Positions 1 to 7,980 of a stretch of 39,825 bases of DNA are shown here, piece by piece; position 1 is the stretch's first letter; every line of letters begins with the position of its first letter. Position numbers and translations under genes: made by a program. Below the pieces are notes generated by a model that saw only the letters and a list, made by a program, of their open reading frames with translations, had not been told where the DNA came from and did no database searches. This stretch comes from an uncultured Prevotellaceae bacterium (GTDB taxonomy: Bacteria > Bacteroidota > Bacteroidia > Bacteroidales > Bacteroidaceae). The stretch is taken from assembly GCA_946625675.1 (NCBI GenBank), contig CAMOTI010000147.1:1-39825 (forward strand). The letters are read 5' to 3'.

Positions 1-26
1 ATGCCGCCTCTTCCCGACTTTTTCAA

Positions 27-62
27 CAAAAACGTTCTTCGGTTACGGAGAACGTTTTTTAT
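27..62. terminator. Hairpin with T-tract, probable terminator
   Basis: An 11-bp stem (AAAAACGTTCT at 28-38 with AGAACGTTTTT at 49-59) carries a T-tract on the plus strand and an A-tract on its left. It would end a plus-strand transcript entering from outside the window, and could also work in the other direction. The rest of 63-263 holds no gene I can support. Confidence 0.7.
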
Positions 63-156
63 TTAGTGACGTAGGGTTCTGAGCCAAATGTCGCCTCTTC
101 CCGACATATTTTGTCAGCATGGTTTTTATGTTATTCCACGAGCAGATTTAGTTACA

Positions 157-180
157 AGACGCCCCACGGGGCGTCTCTAC
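157..180. repeat. Palindromic intergenic repeat, copy 1
   Basis: AGACGCCCC at 157-165 pairs exactly with GGGGCGTCT at 168-176 and is followed by CTAC. The reverse complement begins GTAGAGACGC, which is also found at 18057-18080. Two copies in gene-free DNA suggest a small dispersed REP-like element. Confidence 0.6.
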
Positions 181-263
181 TGGCAAAAGGAGAAAGATAC
201 GAAAAAAATTGAGATCAACCAAAATCAAAATAGCAGAATAAATCGTGAATCGAAAATATCTTG

Positions 264-692
264 TCACGTCCTCCCAGTACGGCGGCGGTTATATATCACC
301 ATGATTTCGCGGTAGGCCCGTTGTCCTGCACTTGGATTTTTGAGTGCAGAGAGCCCGACAGCCCATAAGCGGACAGCGAGATTCATGTCATGCTGCGGGT
401 TGTAACGTCCCTGGATGGTGTTGAACATCTCGATGGACTTTTCTCGATTGGCACGGTCAGCATTCGTAAACTTCCTGTGCCCCACGATTTTATTACATTC
501 GCTGACGAGAACGGGTGAGATCTGCAGGATTCCCAGATACTGTCCGTTCCTTGCATTGGGATTTTGTTTGCTCTCATGCTGTGCAATCGACCAGATGAGG
601 TCGTTCCACTCTGAATCCGAGGCTTTCTGAGCATCCACAGTCAAAAAAAGACATAGGAAACTGAAAGCCAGCAACAATACTTTCATTTTCAT
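264..692 (-). CDS. Small secreted lysozyme/transglycosylase-like protein
   Basis: This 142-residue protein has a signal peptide (residues 1-21, ending VDAQ) followed by one compact domain. The run IAQHESKQNP around Glu40, then GILQISP around residue 54, resembles the catalytic Glu region and the G-x-x-Q-I-S-P segment of lysozyme-fold transglycosylases. That would make it a periplasmic or exported peptidoglycan-cleaving enzyme. The call rests on these motifs only, since the protein is shorter than most family members. The start could also be Met3. It stands alone on the minus strand with its own consensus promoter (767-798) and a leader that folds into a long hairpin at 709-741. It is not obviously part of a phage or conjugation cluster. 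Confidence 0.6.
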   Translation of the reverse strand: MKMKVLLLAFSFLCLFLTVDAQKASDSEWNDLIWSIAQHESKQNPNARNGQYLGILQISPVLVSECNKIVGHRKFTNADRANREKSIEMFNTIQGRYNPQHDMNLAVRLWAVGLSALKNPSAGQRAYREIMVIYNRRRTGRT

Positions 693-708
693 TCAATACG
701 TAATTTTT

Positions 709-741
709 GAAATTCGTGACACCATCACGGATACGAATTTC
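709..741 (-). other. Hairpin in the leader of the lysozyme-like gene
   Basis: GAAATTCGT (709-717) pairs perfectly with ACGAATTTC (733-741), with a further GTGA/TCAC pairing inside. It lies between the predicted start of transcription (about 760) and the ATG at 692, so it would form in the mRNA leader. Confidence 0.5.
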
Positions 742-766
742 TGTTAACATTCATTCAATTCGAGTG

Positions 767-798
767 CAAAGTTACGGATTTTTTTGAAAATAAGCAAA
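767..798 (-). promoter_or_regulatory. Consensus Bacteroidetes promoter
   Basis: On the minus strand TTTG (complement of 795-798) is followed after 20 bases by TAACTTTG (complement of 767-774). This matches the TTTG-N19-20-TAnnTTTG consensus of the primary sigma factor in Bacteroidetes and would drive the gene at 264-692. Confidence 0.75.
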
Positions 799-842
799 TT
801 AACAACAAAGAATCTCCATTTCAGCCCTCGCCCCACAATCGC

Positions 843-883
843 AAAAAAAATCCTGCAGACAGCCTATTCACTGTCTGCAGGAT
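843..883 (-). terminator. Terminator of the rhamnogalacturonan lyase gene
   Basis: A 13-bp perfect stem (850-862 with 871-883, ATCCTGCAGACAG) is followed on the minus strand by eight T residues (complement of 843-850). It lies just after the stop codon at 906. Confidence 0.85.
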
Positions 884-905
884 AGTCAAAGACTTGAGAA
901 AGGGT

Positions 906-3900
906 CTATCTGAATATAGCCTTCTTGCCGTTTCCGTTCACGAAGATGCCCTTCGTCGGCTTGTCCACTCTCTGCCCTGCCAGGTTGTACCATACGTCGT
1001 TCAGTGCAGGATCTTCCTTGCGTACTGTCTCGATGTCGGTCGACTCGTCTTCCTCATCCATCTCGTCGTTCATCGGCTTCACCTGACCAGACGTGTACGT
1101 GTAGGAGGCTGATGCCGGAAGACATCCGTCGTAGCTTGCAGTCACGGTCAGCGTACCGTTCTGAGTAAACGTGAAGGTATTGCCACCAACTACCTGAGAG
1201 TCAGACTCCTCGGTAATGACAACCTTGATGTTGTCGAGCTTCAACGATGAGTCGGCACGAGGCGACACATAGTAGAATCCGTAGAAGTCAGGACTGGTTC
1301 CGGCAGGAAGCACGAAGGTTCCGTTGGTGCCGTTGGAGATTGAGTAGTTCACGGTACCAGTCGAGCGGTCTACAGTCAGCTTGTAGTGATACCAAGCGCC
1401 GGATGCCAGGTTCGTGGTCTGGTTGCCCTGGTTCAGGGTGTACGTGGTCGAGGCCTTACCGCCGTTCACAAGCTCAAACAGATAGTTGGCCCCGCCGTTC
1501 TTGTAAGCGTACTGATCCCACTGATTCCAGTTTCCAGGAAGGGCACCGCCCTTGGTCATCACGCAAAGCTCCGTCTGCTCGTTGTAACGCGAGGTGTAAG
1601 CCAGGGCCGCGTCGAATTCCACGGTATAAACCTTTGCAGCCGCCAGGTTCACGTCTATCGTGGAGTATGCGTAGCGGGTACGTCCGCTGTTGCTGTAGCG
1701 GAAATACTTTCCGTAGGTAGCGTCTCCGCTTACCAGGCTCATGTTGCCCGGGTCGAGAGCAGTCCAGCCGCTCACACCGTTCAGACTCTCGTGGTTCTGC
1801 GTATAGACGGTCTGAGCCGAAGAGTTCTTATAAACCTTGATGTTGTCAAGCTTAAATGTGGAGTAATAACGTCCTGCTACGAGGTAGAAGCCAGAGAATG
1901 CTCCGCTGCTGCCCGACGGCAGGTTGTATGTGCCGCCGCTGCCATTGCTGATGCTCCATTTCACCGTGCCTGCCCCCTGGCTGACCACAAGCTTGTAGTG
2001 GTACCATGTTCCGCTGCCAAGATTCGTAGTCGTAGACGTGCCGTTCACAGAATAGGTCGTGCTGTTCTTTCCTGCAGTGACGTCGAAGAGCATGTTGCGG
2101 TTGCCGTTGATGGCCGCGTAGTTGTCCCATACATTGGTAGGCATCACTCCGTTCTGGCTCATCACGCAGAACTCCACTCCGTCGGTGTTGCCAGACTTGA
2201 TTGCCAGGTCGAACTCGATGGTATAGTCGTTCCACGGGCTGACGTTCACTCCAGACGGCTTGGTGTAAGCATAACGGGTGTTTGTGCGCTGAGTGTCAAT
2301 GTAGAAGTACTTGCCGTAACCTCCGTCACCGCTTCCGATGCTCATAGCCGCGCCAGGTGTGGTCCATCCGCTGACAGCTGACGCGTTCTCATAGTTCTCG
2401 CTGTAGCCGCTTCCGTTCGCACCTCCGGCACTGCCGATAGTGACGGGACTGGTGTTGCCATAACTGTCAGTGAAAGTGGCACTCAATGCCGGGGTGGCAG
2501 TACGTCCATTGTAAGTGAACGGCTGAGGTGTGACGGTCACCACGGGATATCCGTTGCTCCAGTCAGTCTGTGCAATGTCCGGCTCAGCACATTCACCGAT
2601 TTCTCCGCTGCCGATCTTCAGCCAGAGTCCACCCTGCTTGTGTGCCAGCGTATAGGTGTAGCCACCGAGTCCTTCCACGATGATGTCGGAGAGGCTTCCC
2701 TCAACTTGTCCGAGGTTGCCGAGATAATAGAGTCCGTTGTTGAGCGTGCCATGAGTGTTGAACTCAAACACAGGTGCGAGGTAACGAGGTCCGAAGCTGG
2801 TCCAGTTGTCACCTGTCTTTCGGTCGATGATGAGCTTTGTCATGTTCAGACGGTCAGCAGAATAGTCGCTGTTCACGTCGATCTTCACCCGTGAACCATA
2901 TTTCAGGTCCAAGATCGTTGTGGTGAGGCTTCCGCTATGGTTCTGTCCTCCAGGAATCAGGGTGGATCCATAGAGCATCTGTATGCCTCCTCCGAATGTT
3001 CCGCCGTCGGAGTTCAGTGTGGTGAAGCGGTTCATGAACACCGGGCTGCTGCTGAGTGTTCCGTTGAAATTCACGGCACCAGCCCAGATGTCGGTCCGTC
3101 CCGTGTAGGCCAGGGTCTTCTTCGATATGTTCAGTGTGCCCTTGCCTTGCTTGACGAAACTCATCGGACCTTCCAGACCGGCGTCATTGGTCGTGAAGTT
3201 CAGCGTGTGCGTCATCGTGAAATGGCCGATGTTGTTATTGTTGTTGTTGCCTTCAGTCAGGGTCGGCACGTGCATCACGAGCAGTCGTGGAGCCACGCGG
3301 CCAGACACGCTGTAAGTGTTGTCGGTGAATCCGAATGTCAGGAGGTCCTTGCCGTTCAGCGACGAATTCATCGTGCTGCCAGAATAGACGACGGTCCGGT
3401 CCTGCAGTGTCAGTGGTGGAGGCGCCTGTGTGAAGCCCTCGAGCTCACCCATGAAGTAGCTGAGGTGAGGCGGCTGGTTGTATGCGTGCATCTGCCACAC
3501 CATGGCCTGTCGGTACTGATGGTCGTACCACAGCGACGGCATACTGTGGCTGGTGTACATTCCGCTCGTGTAGATTCGTACGTTGCTTCCGCAGCGCATC
3601 ACAATCTCCTCACGCCAGTCGCCGATGAGGTCGCCCTGGAAGCAAGGGTGGTTCTTCGTCCAGTTGTTCGTGTTACATCCAGATGATGTGAACAGTCGGC
3701 CCGTTCCAGGCTTCTCTATCTTGCAGTCGCGCTCAGTGCCTGGAGAGTTGAACACCTCAGAGAGGAGGTCTCCGTCCCAGTAGATTCGGAAGTTCAGGTC
3801 GCCCCAAGCAATGAAGCTGTCGCCACTGTAGGCGGGTATGTCCTTGTCTTTCACACAGCTGATCATACCGGTCTGTGTTGACCTTCCCGTGGCACCGGGA

Positions 3901-5339
3901 TAGGTGTTGGAGAAGTTGGCGCAAAGCGCACGTCCGTCATCATTCGAGCTGGTGCGTCGCACATACATCTGGCTGGTGGTCGCGTTACGGTAGTTCATGC
4001 ATGGTTCTTCTTCGTTGCAGGCGAAAATCTCCAGGCCTTCACGATAGGGGTCGAAATCGGAGCAGTGGAGGGCGTCGCCATGGCCAAGTCCAGTGGTCGA
4101 CAGGCCTTTGCCGTTGTCGTCTATCACCATCGATCCATATACAATCTCGTCCCTTCCGTCTTCGTCAACGTCGGCGATGCAGTAGTTGTGGTTGCCGTTG
4201 CCATACCATGGGTCGTTCCAACCGCCGTTGTTCTCCCATCTCCATTTTTGGGTGAGCTGGTGGGTAGAGGGGTCTATGTCGTAAGCAATCATCTTATGCC
4301 GGGTGTAGATGCCACGTGCCAGGAAGAGGCTCGCCTTACGTCCGTTCAGCACGGGAGCTCCGAAGAAATACTTGCTGGAACGGTGTCCGTAGTTGTCGCC
4401 CCATGCGCCTGCACTCTCTCTTGCCAACGGATAGTCGATGACCCAATATGGCTGTCCGGTGTCTCCGTTCATATATATAAGGTATTCGGCGCCGGTGTTG
4501 GTATACGTCATGTTGGCAGTGTGTGTCACGCTGTTTCGGGTGTTCACACCTTTCGTTCCGATTCGGTAAGGATAAGGTGTTCGGCTGCCGCCACGTGCCC
4601 ACCACACGAACATGTCGTCTGCTCCACGCAGCACAACTTCAGCCTTGCCGTCCTCGTCCCAGTCGTATGCGATGATATTCAGCTCGTGGCTTCCACCGCT
4701 TACCATGTTCGGTCCGACGTCAATCCACCACAACAACTTCGTCTCTCCGGTCTGCCAGTTGATGTCGTATGCGTCGATGCGGTCATGCTCCTGGATGTTG
4801 TATGCGAAATTGCTGCCTGAGTCCACGGTGTTCAGACGCTTGATGATCATCTCCAGCTGTCCGTCTCCGTCGAGGTCTGCAAACTCGGCGTCGTTGGGCA
4901 CATAGTGGCTTGTGATGTCGTTTCCGCTTCCGTCTGTAATACGTGCCAAAGGCAGGTCGATATATCCAGTGGCACATCGGGTTGTGAGCTTGTACACATA
5001 CTGAGTCCATGGTCGCTGAACAGCCGAACGCGCCTGCTCCACGCCATTCATCACCGCCGCCACCTGATACTGCGTGCCTGAAGGTGCATTGTTGTTGTCG
5101 GAATAGCAGGTTGTAGTCAGTCCGCCCGCGAGCAGCGAACCATTCTTGTAGAGGTTGTAGGTCACTCCGTAATACTCGTTGGCCAGACGTCGCCATGTCA
5201 CCATGTTCGACGTGCTGCTTCCCGTGTTTCCGTCAGGTATGGCTACAAGACCGCGGTCGAGACGGTCCGTTTGTCGCTGAGCAAATGCAGTCATGCTGGA
5301 AAGCGCCAACAATGTCAATAAAAGTCCAAATTTCTTCAT
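906..5339 (-). CDS. Secreted multidomain rhamnogalacturonan lyase (PL11-like)
   Basis: This 1477-residue protein starts with a signal peptide (1-20, AFAQ). Residues about 22-640 match family PL11 rhamnogalacturonan lyases, the beta-propeller enzymes that cleave the rhamnogalacturonan-I backbone of pectin: RGLVAIPDG near the N-terminus, several D-x-D-x-D-G calcium-type loops (DLDGDGQ, DWDEDGK, DVDEDGRD), and GDWREEIVMR near residue 590. PL11 enzymes are usually about 600 residues. The remainder is extra: a stretch near 730-760 like autotransporter-associated beta-strand repeats, two tandem modules of about 200 residues (980-1178 and 1179-1382) that look like laminin-G/concanavalin folds and probably bind glycan, and a C-terminal tail (YNLAGQRV ... 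KGIFVNG) typical of secreted Prevotella proteins. No SusC/SusD pair is next to it. The leader is long and structured. Confidence 0.88.
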   Translation of the reverse strand: MKKFGLLLTLLALSSMTAFAQRQTDRLDRGLVAIPDGNTGSSTSNMVTWRRLANEYYGVTYNLYKNGSLLAGGLTTTCYSDNNNAPSGTQYQVAAVMNGVEQARSAVQRPWTQYVYKLTTRCATGYIDLPLARITDGSGNDITSHYVPNDAEFADLDGDGQLEMIIKRLNTVDSGSNFAYNIQEHDRIDAYDINWQTGETKLLWWIDVGPNMVSGGSHELNIIAYDWDEDGKAEVVLRGADDMFVWWARGGSRTPYPYRIGTKGVNTRNSVTHTANMTYTNTGAEYLIYMNGDTGQPYWVIDYPLARESAGAWGDNYGHRSSKYFFGAPVLNGRKASLFLARGIYTRHKMIAYDIDPSTHQLTQKWRWENNGGWNDPWYGNGNHNYCIADVDEDGRDEIVYGSMVIDDNGKGLSTTGLGHGDALHCSDFDPYREGLEIFACNEEEPCMNYRNATTSQMYVRRTSSNDDGRALCANFSNTYPGATGRSTQTGMISCVKDKDIPAYSGDSFIAWGDLNFRIYWDGDLLSEVFNSPGTERDCKIEKPGTGRLFTSSGCNTNNWTKNHPCFQGDLIGDWREEIVMRCGSNVRIYTSGMYTSHSMPSLWYDHQYRQAMVWQMHAYNQPPHLSYFMGELEGFTQAPPPLTLQDRTVVYSGSTMNSSLNGKDLLTFGFTDNTYSVSGRVAPRLLVMHVPTLTEGNNNNNNIGHFTMTHTLNFTTNDAGLEGPMSFVKQGKGTLNISKKTLAYTGRTDIWAGAVNFNGTLSSSPVFMNRFTTLNSDGGTFGGGIQMLYGSTLIPGGQNHSGSLTTTILDLKYGSRVKIDVNSDYSADRLNMTKLIIDRKTGDNWTSFGPRYLAPVFEFNTHGTLNNGLYYLGNLGQVEGSLSDIIVEGLGGYTYTLAHKQGGLWLKIGSGEIGECAEPDIAQTDWSNGYPVVTVTPQPFTYNGRTATPALSATFTDSYGNTSPVTIGSAGGANGSGYSENYENASAVSGWTTPGAAMSIGSGDGGYGKYFYIDTQRTNTRYAYTKPSGVNVSPWNDYTIEFDLAIKSGNTDGVEFCVMSQNGVMPTNVWDNYAAINGNRNMLFDVTAGKNSTTYSVNGTSTTTNLGSGTWYHYKLVVSQGAGTVKWSISNGSGGTYNLPSGSSGAFSGFYLVAGRYYSTFKLDNIKVYKNSSAQTVYTQNHESLNGVSGWTALDPGNMSLVSGDATYGKYFRYSNSGRTRYAYSTIDVNLAAAKVYTVEFDAALAYTSRYNEQTELCVMTKGGALPGNWNQWDQYAYKNGGANYLFELVNGGKASTTYTLNQGNQTTNLASGAWYHYKLTVDRSTGTVNYSISNGTNGTFVLPAGTSPDFYGFYYVSPRADSSLKLDNIKVVITEESDSQVVGGNTFTFTQNGTLTVTASYDGCLPASASYTYTSGQVKPMNDEMDEEDESTDIETVRKEDPALNDVWYNLAGQRVDKPTKGIFVNGNGKKAIFR

Positions 5340-5439
5340 AATGATGCAATTGATTAAATAAATTAGTTAGTTAAGCGGCCATCGTGGCATCAGAGCTCTC
5401 AAGGTCAGCGTCTGTTTTATAAAAAAAGGTGTCAGTCTC

Positions 5440-5505
5440 GGGTGGATTATTATTTTGTCTCCACCCAGCTTCATTCATTTCATCAAAAACCGCCTTTCGG
5501 TTTTT
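5440..5505 (-). promoter_or_regulatory. Structured leader of the lyase gene (two hairpins)
   Basis: Two strong hairpins lie between the predicted promoter and the ATG. One is AAAAACCG/CGGTTTTT (5485-5492 with 5498-5505). The other is GGGTGGA/TCCACCC (5440-5446 with 5460-5466), followed some 13 bases later on the minus strand by seven T residues (5421-5427). They could attenuate or stabilise the transcript. Confidence 0.45.
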
Positions 5506-5537
5506 TTAAGCGTCAAAATCACAATCATTATTGGGTG

Positions 5538-5545
5538 CAAATGTA
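5538..5545 (-). promoter_or_regulatory. Probable -7 box (TACATTTG) for the lyase gene
   Basis: TACATTTG on the minus strand fits TAnnTTTG. A TTTG lies only 14 bases upstream (5560-5563), so the -33 element is poor and regulated expression is plausible. It implies a leader of roughly 190 bases. The stretch 5570-5860 is AT-rich and I see no gene in it. Confidence 0.45.
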
Positions 5546-5866
5546 ACACATATCAGTAACAAATCGAACGGAAAAGCTCAGAAAAAGTTAAAATATGCAA
5601 TATTCTCCATACAATTTGATAGAAAATCCATATTTTTTGTCCATTCCAACAATAGACTTTTACTTCTATTTCCATGAGCTTTTTAGGTATTATTTTTGTT
5701 TTTTTTCATGCCATTCCCTTCTCGTGGCTAAAATCCAAAATCAATCCGACATAATTTATAGAACACCCCTTAAATCATTTTCAACCTCAATTCAGCAAAA
5801 AAGGCGTCTATTTAGCCACCTCAAATATTAAAAAATGTTAATAACATCTACCGTTTTTTCATTTTT

Positions 5867-5897
5867 TTTGTAAATAATGCTAATTTCATTATCTTTG
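5867..5897 (+). promoter_or_regulatory. Promoter of the fimbrial operon
   Basis: TTTG at 5867-5870, a 19-base spacer and TATCTTTG at 5890-5897 match the Bacteroidetes consensus exactly. Transcription would start near 5904, leaving a leader of about 175 bases before the first gene. Confidence 0.8.
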
Positions 5898-6079
5898 CGA
5901 ACGAAAAAAGGTAAAATCAGCGAGAAAATTCGCATAGGGATGGGCTCAATAAACCAAATCCACTGTTATCAGACGTTTTTTGGGGGGAGCATTCAGCCAC
6001 ACTTGACAGAACCGACAACCTCCTGACTATTACTATCATTTATCCTGGAAAATAACCAAAACCTACTTACACCGACGAA

Positions 6080-7831
6080 ATGGAAGCAATGAACAAAAGG
6101 AAACGGATGAAAACTTATATCTCAGTCCTGGTTTTCACCCTCCTGTGCCTTATACCATCTGTAGCGCAGAGCCAGAACACCGTATTGAAAAACAACCTGC
6201 TCTACGATGCCACGCTGTCGTTCAACCTCGGCGTGGAGACGAAGTTGGCACCTCATTGGTCTTTCGAGTTCAACGCCGGCTACAACCCATGGACATTCTC
6301 CAACGACAAGAAATGGAAGCACCTGATGGTGTCGCCACAAGTAAGATATTGGTTTAAGCGAAAAGATGAGGGCTCACACGTGGATGGCGACAAAATAGTT
6401 TATAGGGAGATTTACGACCCGAATACCGGCCGTACGCTGCATCAGGGCGTGATGACCCCCGATTCCTACGACATACCAGCCAGGTTCTTCACAGGATGGT
6501 TCGTGGGCGCCGACCTGGTCTACTCCCATTTCAATGCAGGAAACGTGAAGTTCCCGTTCGGTATGTACAAGAAAGTACGCAACCAGAGAATGCAGGGAAA
6601 CCTCTATGCGGCGGGGCTGTTCTTCGGACACAGCTGGGAGCTCAACCACCGATGGAACTTGTCGGCAGACCTCGGACTCAATATCGGGTACTACCGTGCA
6701 AAGACCTACGAGTGCGGCAACTGCGGAACATACAAGGGAAGGGACGACGATGTGTTCCTCATGCCGAAGATGGGGGTCAACATCATCTACAAATTCGGTC
6801 AGAAACCAGAAAAACCGATTGAACCCTTGCGTATCAGGGATCCCAAGCCAGCAAATTACAAGCGTATGGCTGTGTTCTTGCCCACCCACGGCACCATTCA
6901 CGACAACACCGGCAAGGCGGGAATGCTGGAAAAGGACAACCCTGTGCTTCAACATATCTCTCAGTACAAACCGTACGACAGTTCCAGAATACTGCGTAAG
7001 GAGAAAGGTGCACTCTACGTCTACTTCCCTCTCGACAAGACGGAACTGCGACGAGACTTCCGCGACAACGCACCGACTCTGGACCGAATCATCAGCATCG
7101 TGGACGAAGTACTTGCCGACTCCACTTCCGACGTGAAAATCATCCAAATCGTAGGCATGGCATCCATAGAAGGAGCCGAGTCGCACAACCAGCAGCTGGG
7201 CCAGGGACGTGCCGACGCCCTCAAAAACTACATCATCAGCCACTCCAACGCCACAGAGCCGCTCTTCGACGTGGCCAACGGAGGCGAGGCATGGAGCGAG
7301 TTCCGCGACCAGGTGAACGACGCGTCGTTCGACGGCAAGGCTGATATTCTCGCCATCATCGACGGCAGTGACAGTCCGGCAGTGAAAGAGAGGAAGATCA
7401 AGGCACTCAACAGTGGCAAGACTTACCAGTACTTGAAGGACAACCTCCTGAAGGACCAGCGAAACTCCGGATACATCCGAATATACTACGATTACGTCAC
7501 CGACACCAACGCGCAAATCATCAAGCAGGCACAGCAACTCAACAAAAACAAACGGTACGACCAGGCACTCGAACTGCTCACCACCGTGCAGCACGACTCC
7601 CGTGCATGGAACGAGATGGGTATTGCATACTTCTTCCTCAAAAACAACGACAAAGCCCTCGAATACTTCAAACGCGGAGCCGACGCTGGCGACAACACAG
7701 CCAGAGGCAACTACGACAGACTCCAACAGACAATCAAGGAGAACGCTGAAGCCAAAGCCTACAACCAAAGGGCATGGGAATTCAACCAAAGCATAGGAAA
7801 AGCGTCCCTCAAACCCGAAGGTATAGAATGA
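6080..7831 (+). CDS. DUF3575 / OmpA-like / TPR protein of the fimbrial operon
   Basis: First gene of the fimbrial operon, 583 residues. After a signal peptide (about 1-30, SVAQSQ) comes a DUF3575 region (about 33-260, with KNNLLYDATLSFNLGVE), which probably forms an outer-membrane beta-barrel. Residues about 310-400 resemble an OmpA peptidoglycan-binding domain (YFPLDKTELR, then QGRADALKNYI). Residues about 484-565 look like TPR units (YDQALELL, AWNEMGIAYFF, KALEYF). DUF3575 proteins are regularly encoded just ahead of Mfa1-type fimbrillins. A role in outer-membrane anchoring or assembly of the pilus is inferred, not shown. The upstream ATG at 6080 is used here, but ATG at 6089 or 6107 would also leave a normal signal peptide. 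A 149-base gap with 9-bp and 7-bp arrays separates it from the fimbrillin gene. Confidence 0.85.
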   Translation: MEAMNKRKRMKTYISVLVFTLLCLIPSVAQSQNTVLKNNLLYDATLSFNLGVETKLAPHWSFEFNAGYNPWTFSNDKKWKHLMVSPQVRYWFKRKDEGSHVDGDKIVYREIYDPNTGRTLHQGVMTPDSYDIPARFFTGWFVGADLVYSHFNAGNVKFPFGMYKKVRNQRMQGNLYAAGLFFGHSWELNHRWNLSADLGLNIGYYRAKTYECGNCGTYKGRDDDVFLMPKMGVNIIYKFGQKPEKPIEPLRIRDPKPANYKRMAVFLPTHGTIHDNTGKAGMLEKDNPVLQHISQYKPYDSSRILRKEKGALYVYFPLDKTELRRDFRDNAPTLDRIISIVDEVLADSTSDVKIIQIVGMASIEGAESHNQQLGQGRADALKNYIISHSNATEPLFDVANGGEAWSEFRDQVNDASFDGKADILAIIDGSDSPAVKERKIKALNSGKTYQYLKDNLLKDQRNSGYIRIYYDYVTDTNAQIIKQAQQLNKNKRYDQALELLTTVQHDSRAWNEMGIAYFFLKNNDKALEYFKRGADAGDNTARGNYDRLQQTIKENAEAKAYNQRAWEFNQSIGKASLKPEGIE

Positions 7832-7870
7832 GGCTCCAGAATCCCTGGGCATCCAGTTTCCCCTATAAGA

Positions 7871-7949
7871 TCTAGAATTTCTAGAATATCTAGAACATCT
7901 AGAAAAACTAACTTCACTCTATACTCTCAACTTTAAACTCTAAACTAAT
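7871..7949 (+). repeat. 9-bp array then 7-bp array ahead of the fimbrillin ATG
   Basis: Four to five units of TCTAGAANN with an exact 9-bp period (7871-7915) run into 7-bp units of the type AACTCTA/AACTTTA (7915-7949). The arrays end 31 bases before the ATG at 7981. Confidence 0.8.
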
Positions 7950-7980
7950 AAGAATATTAACCATTTAAAAATTAACCATT

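Noticed and set aside
5595-5831. 78-codon frame in the gap before the fimbrial operon
   Set aside because: It is a low-complexity AT-rich run of Phe/Tyr/Ser with no promoter spacing or partner gene.
6374-7852. Long open frame of 492 codons on the minus strand
   Set aside because: It lies entirely opposite the DUF3575/OmpA/TPR gene, has no domain or signal peptide, and its Val/Cys-rich composition is that of the complement of a GC-biased gene.
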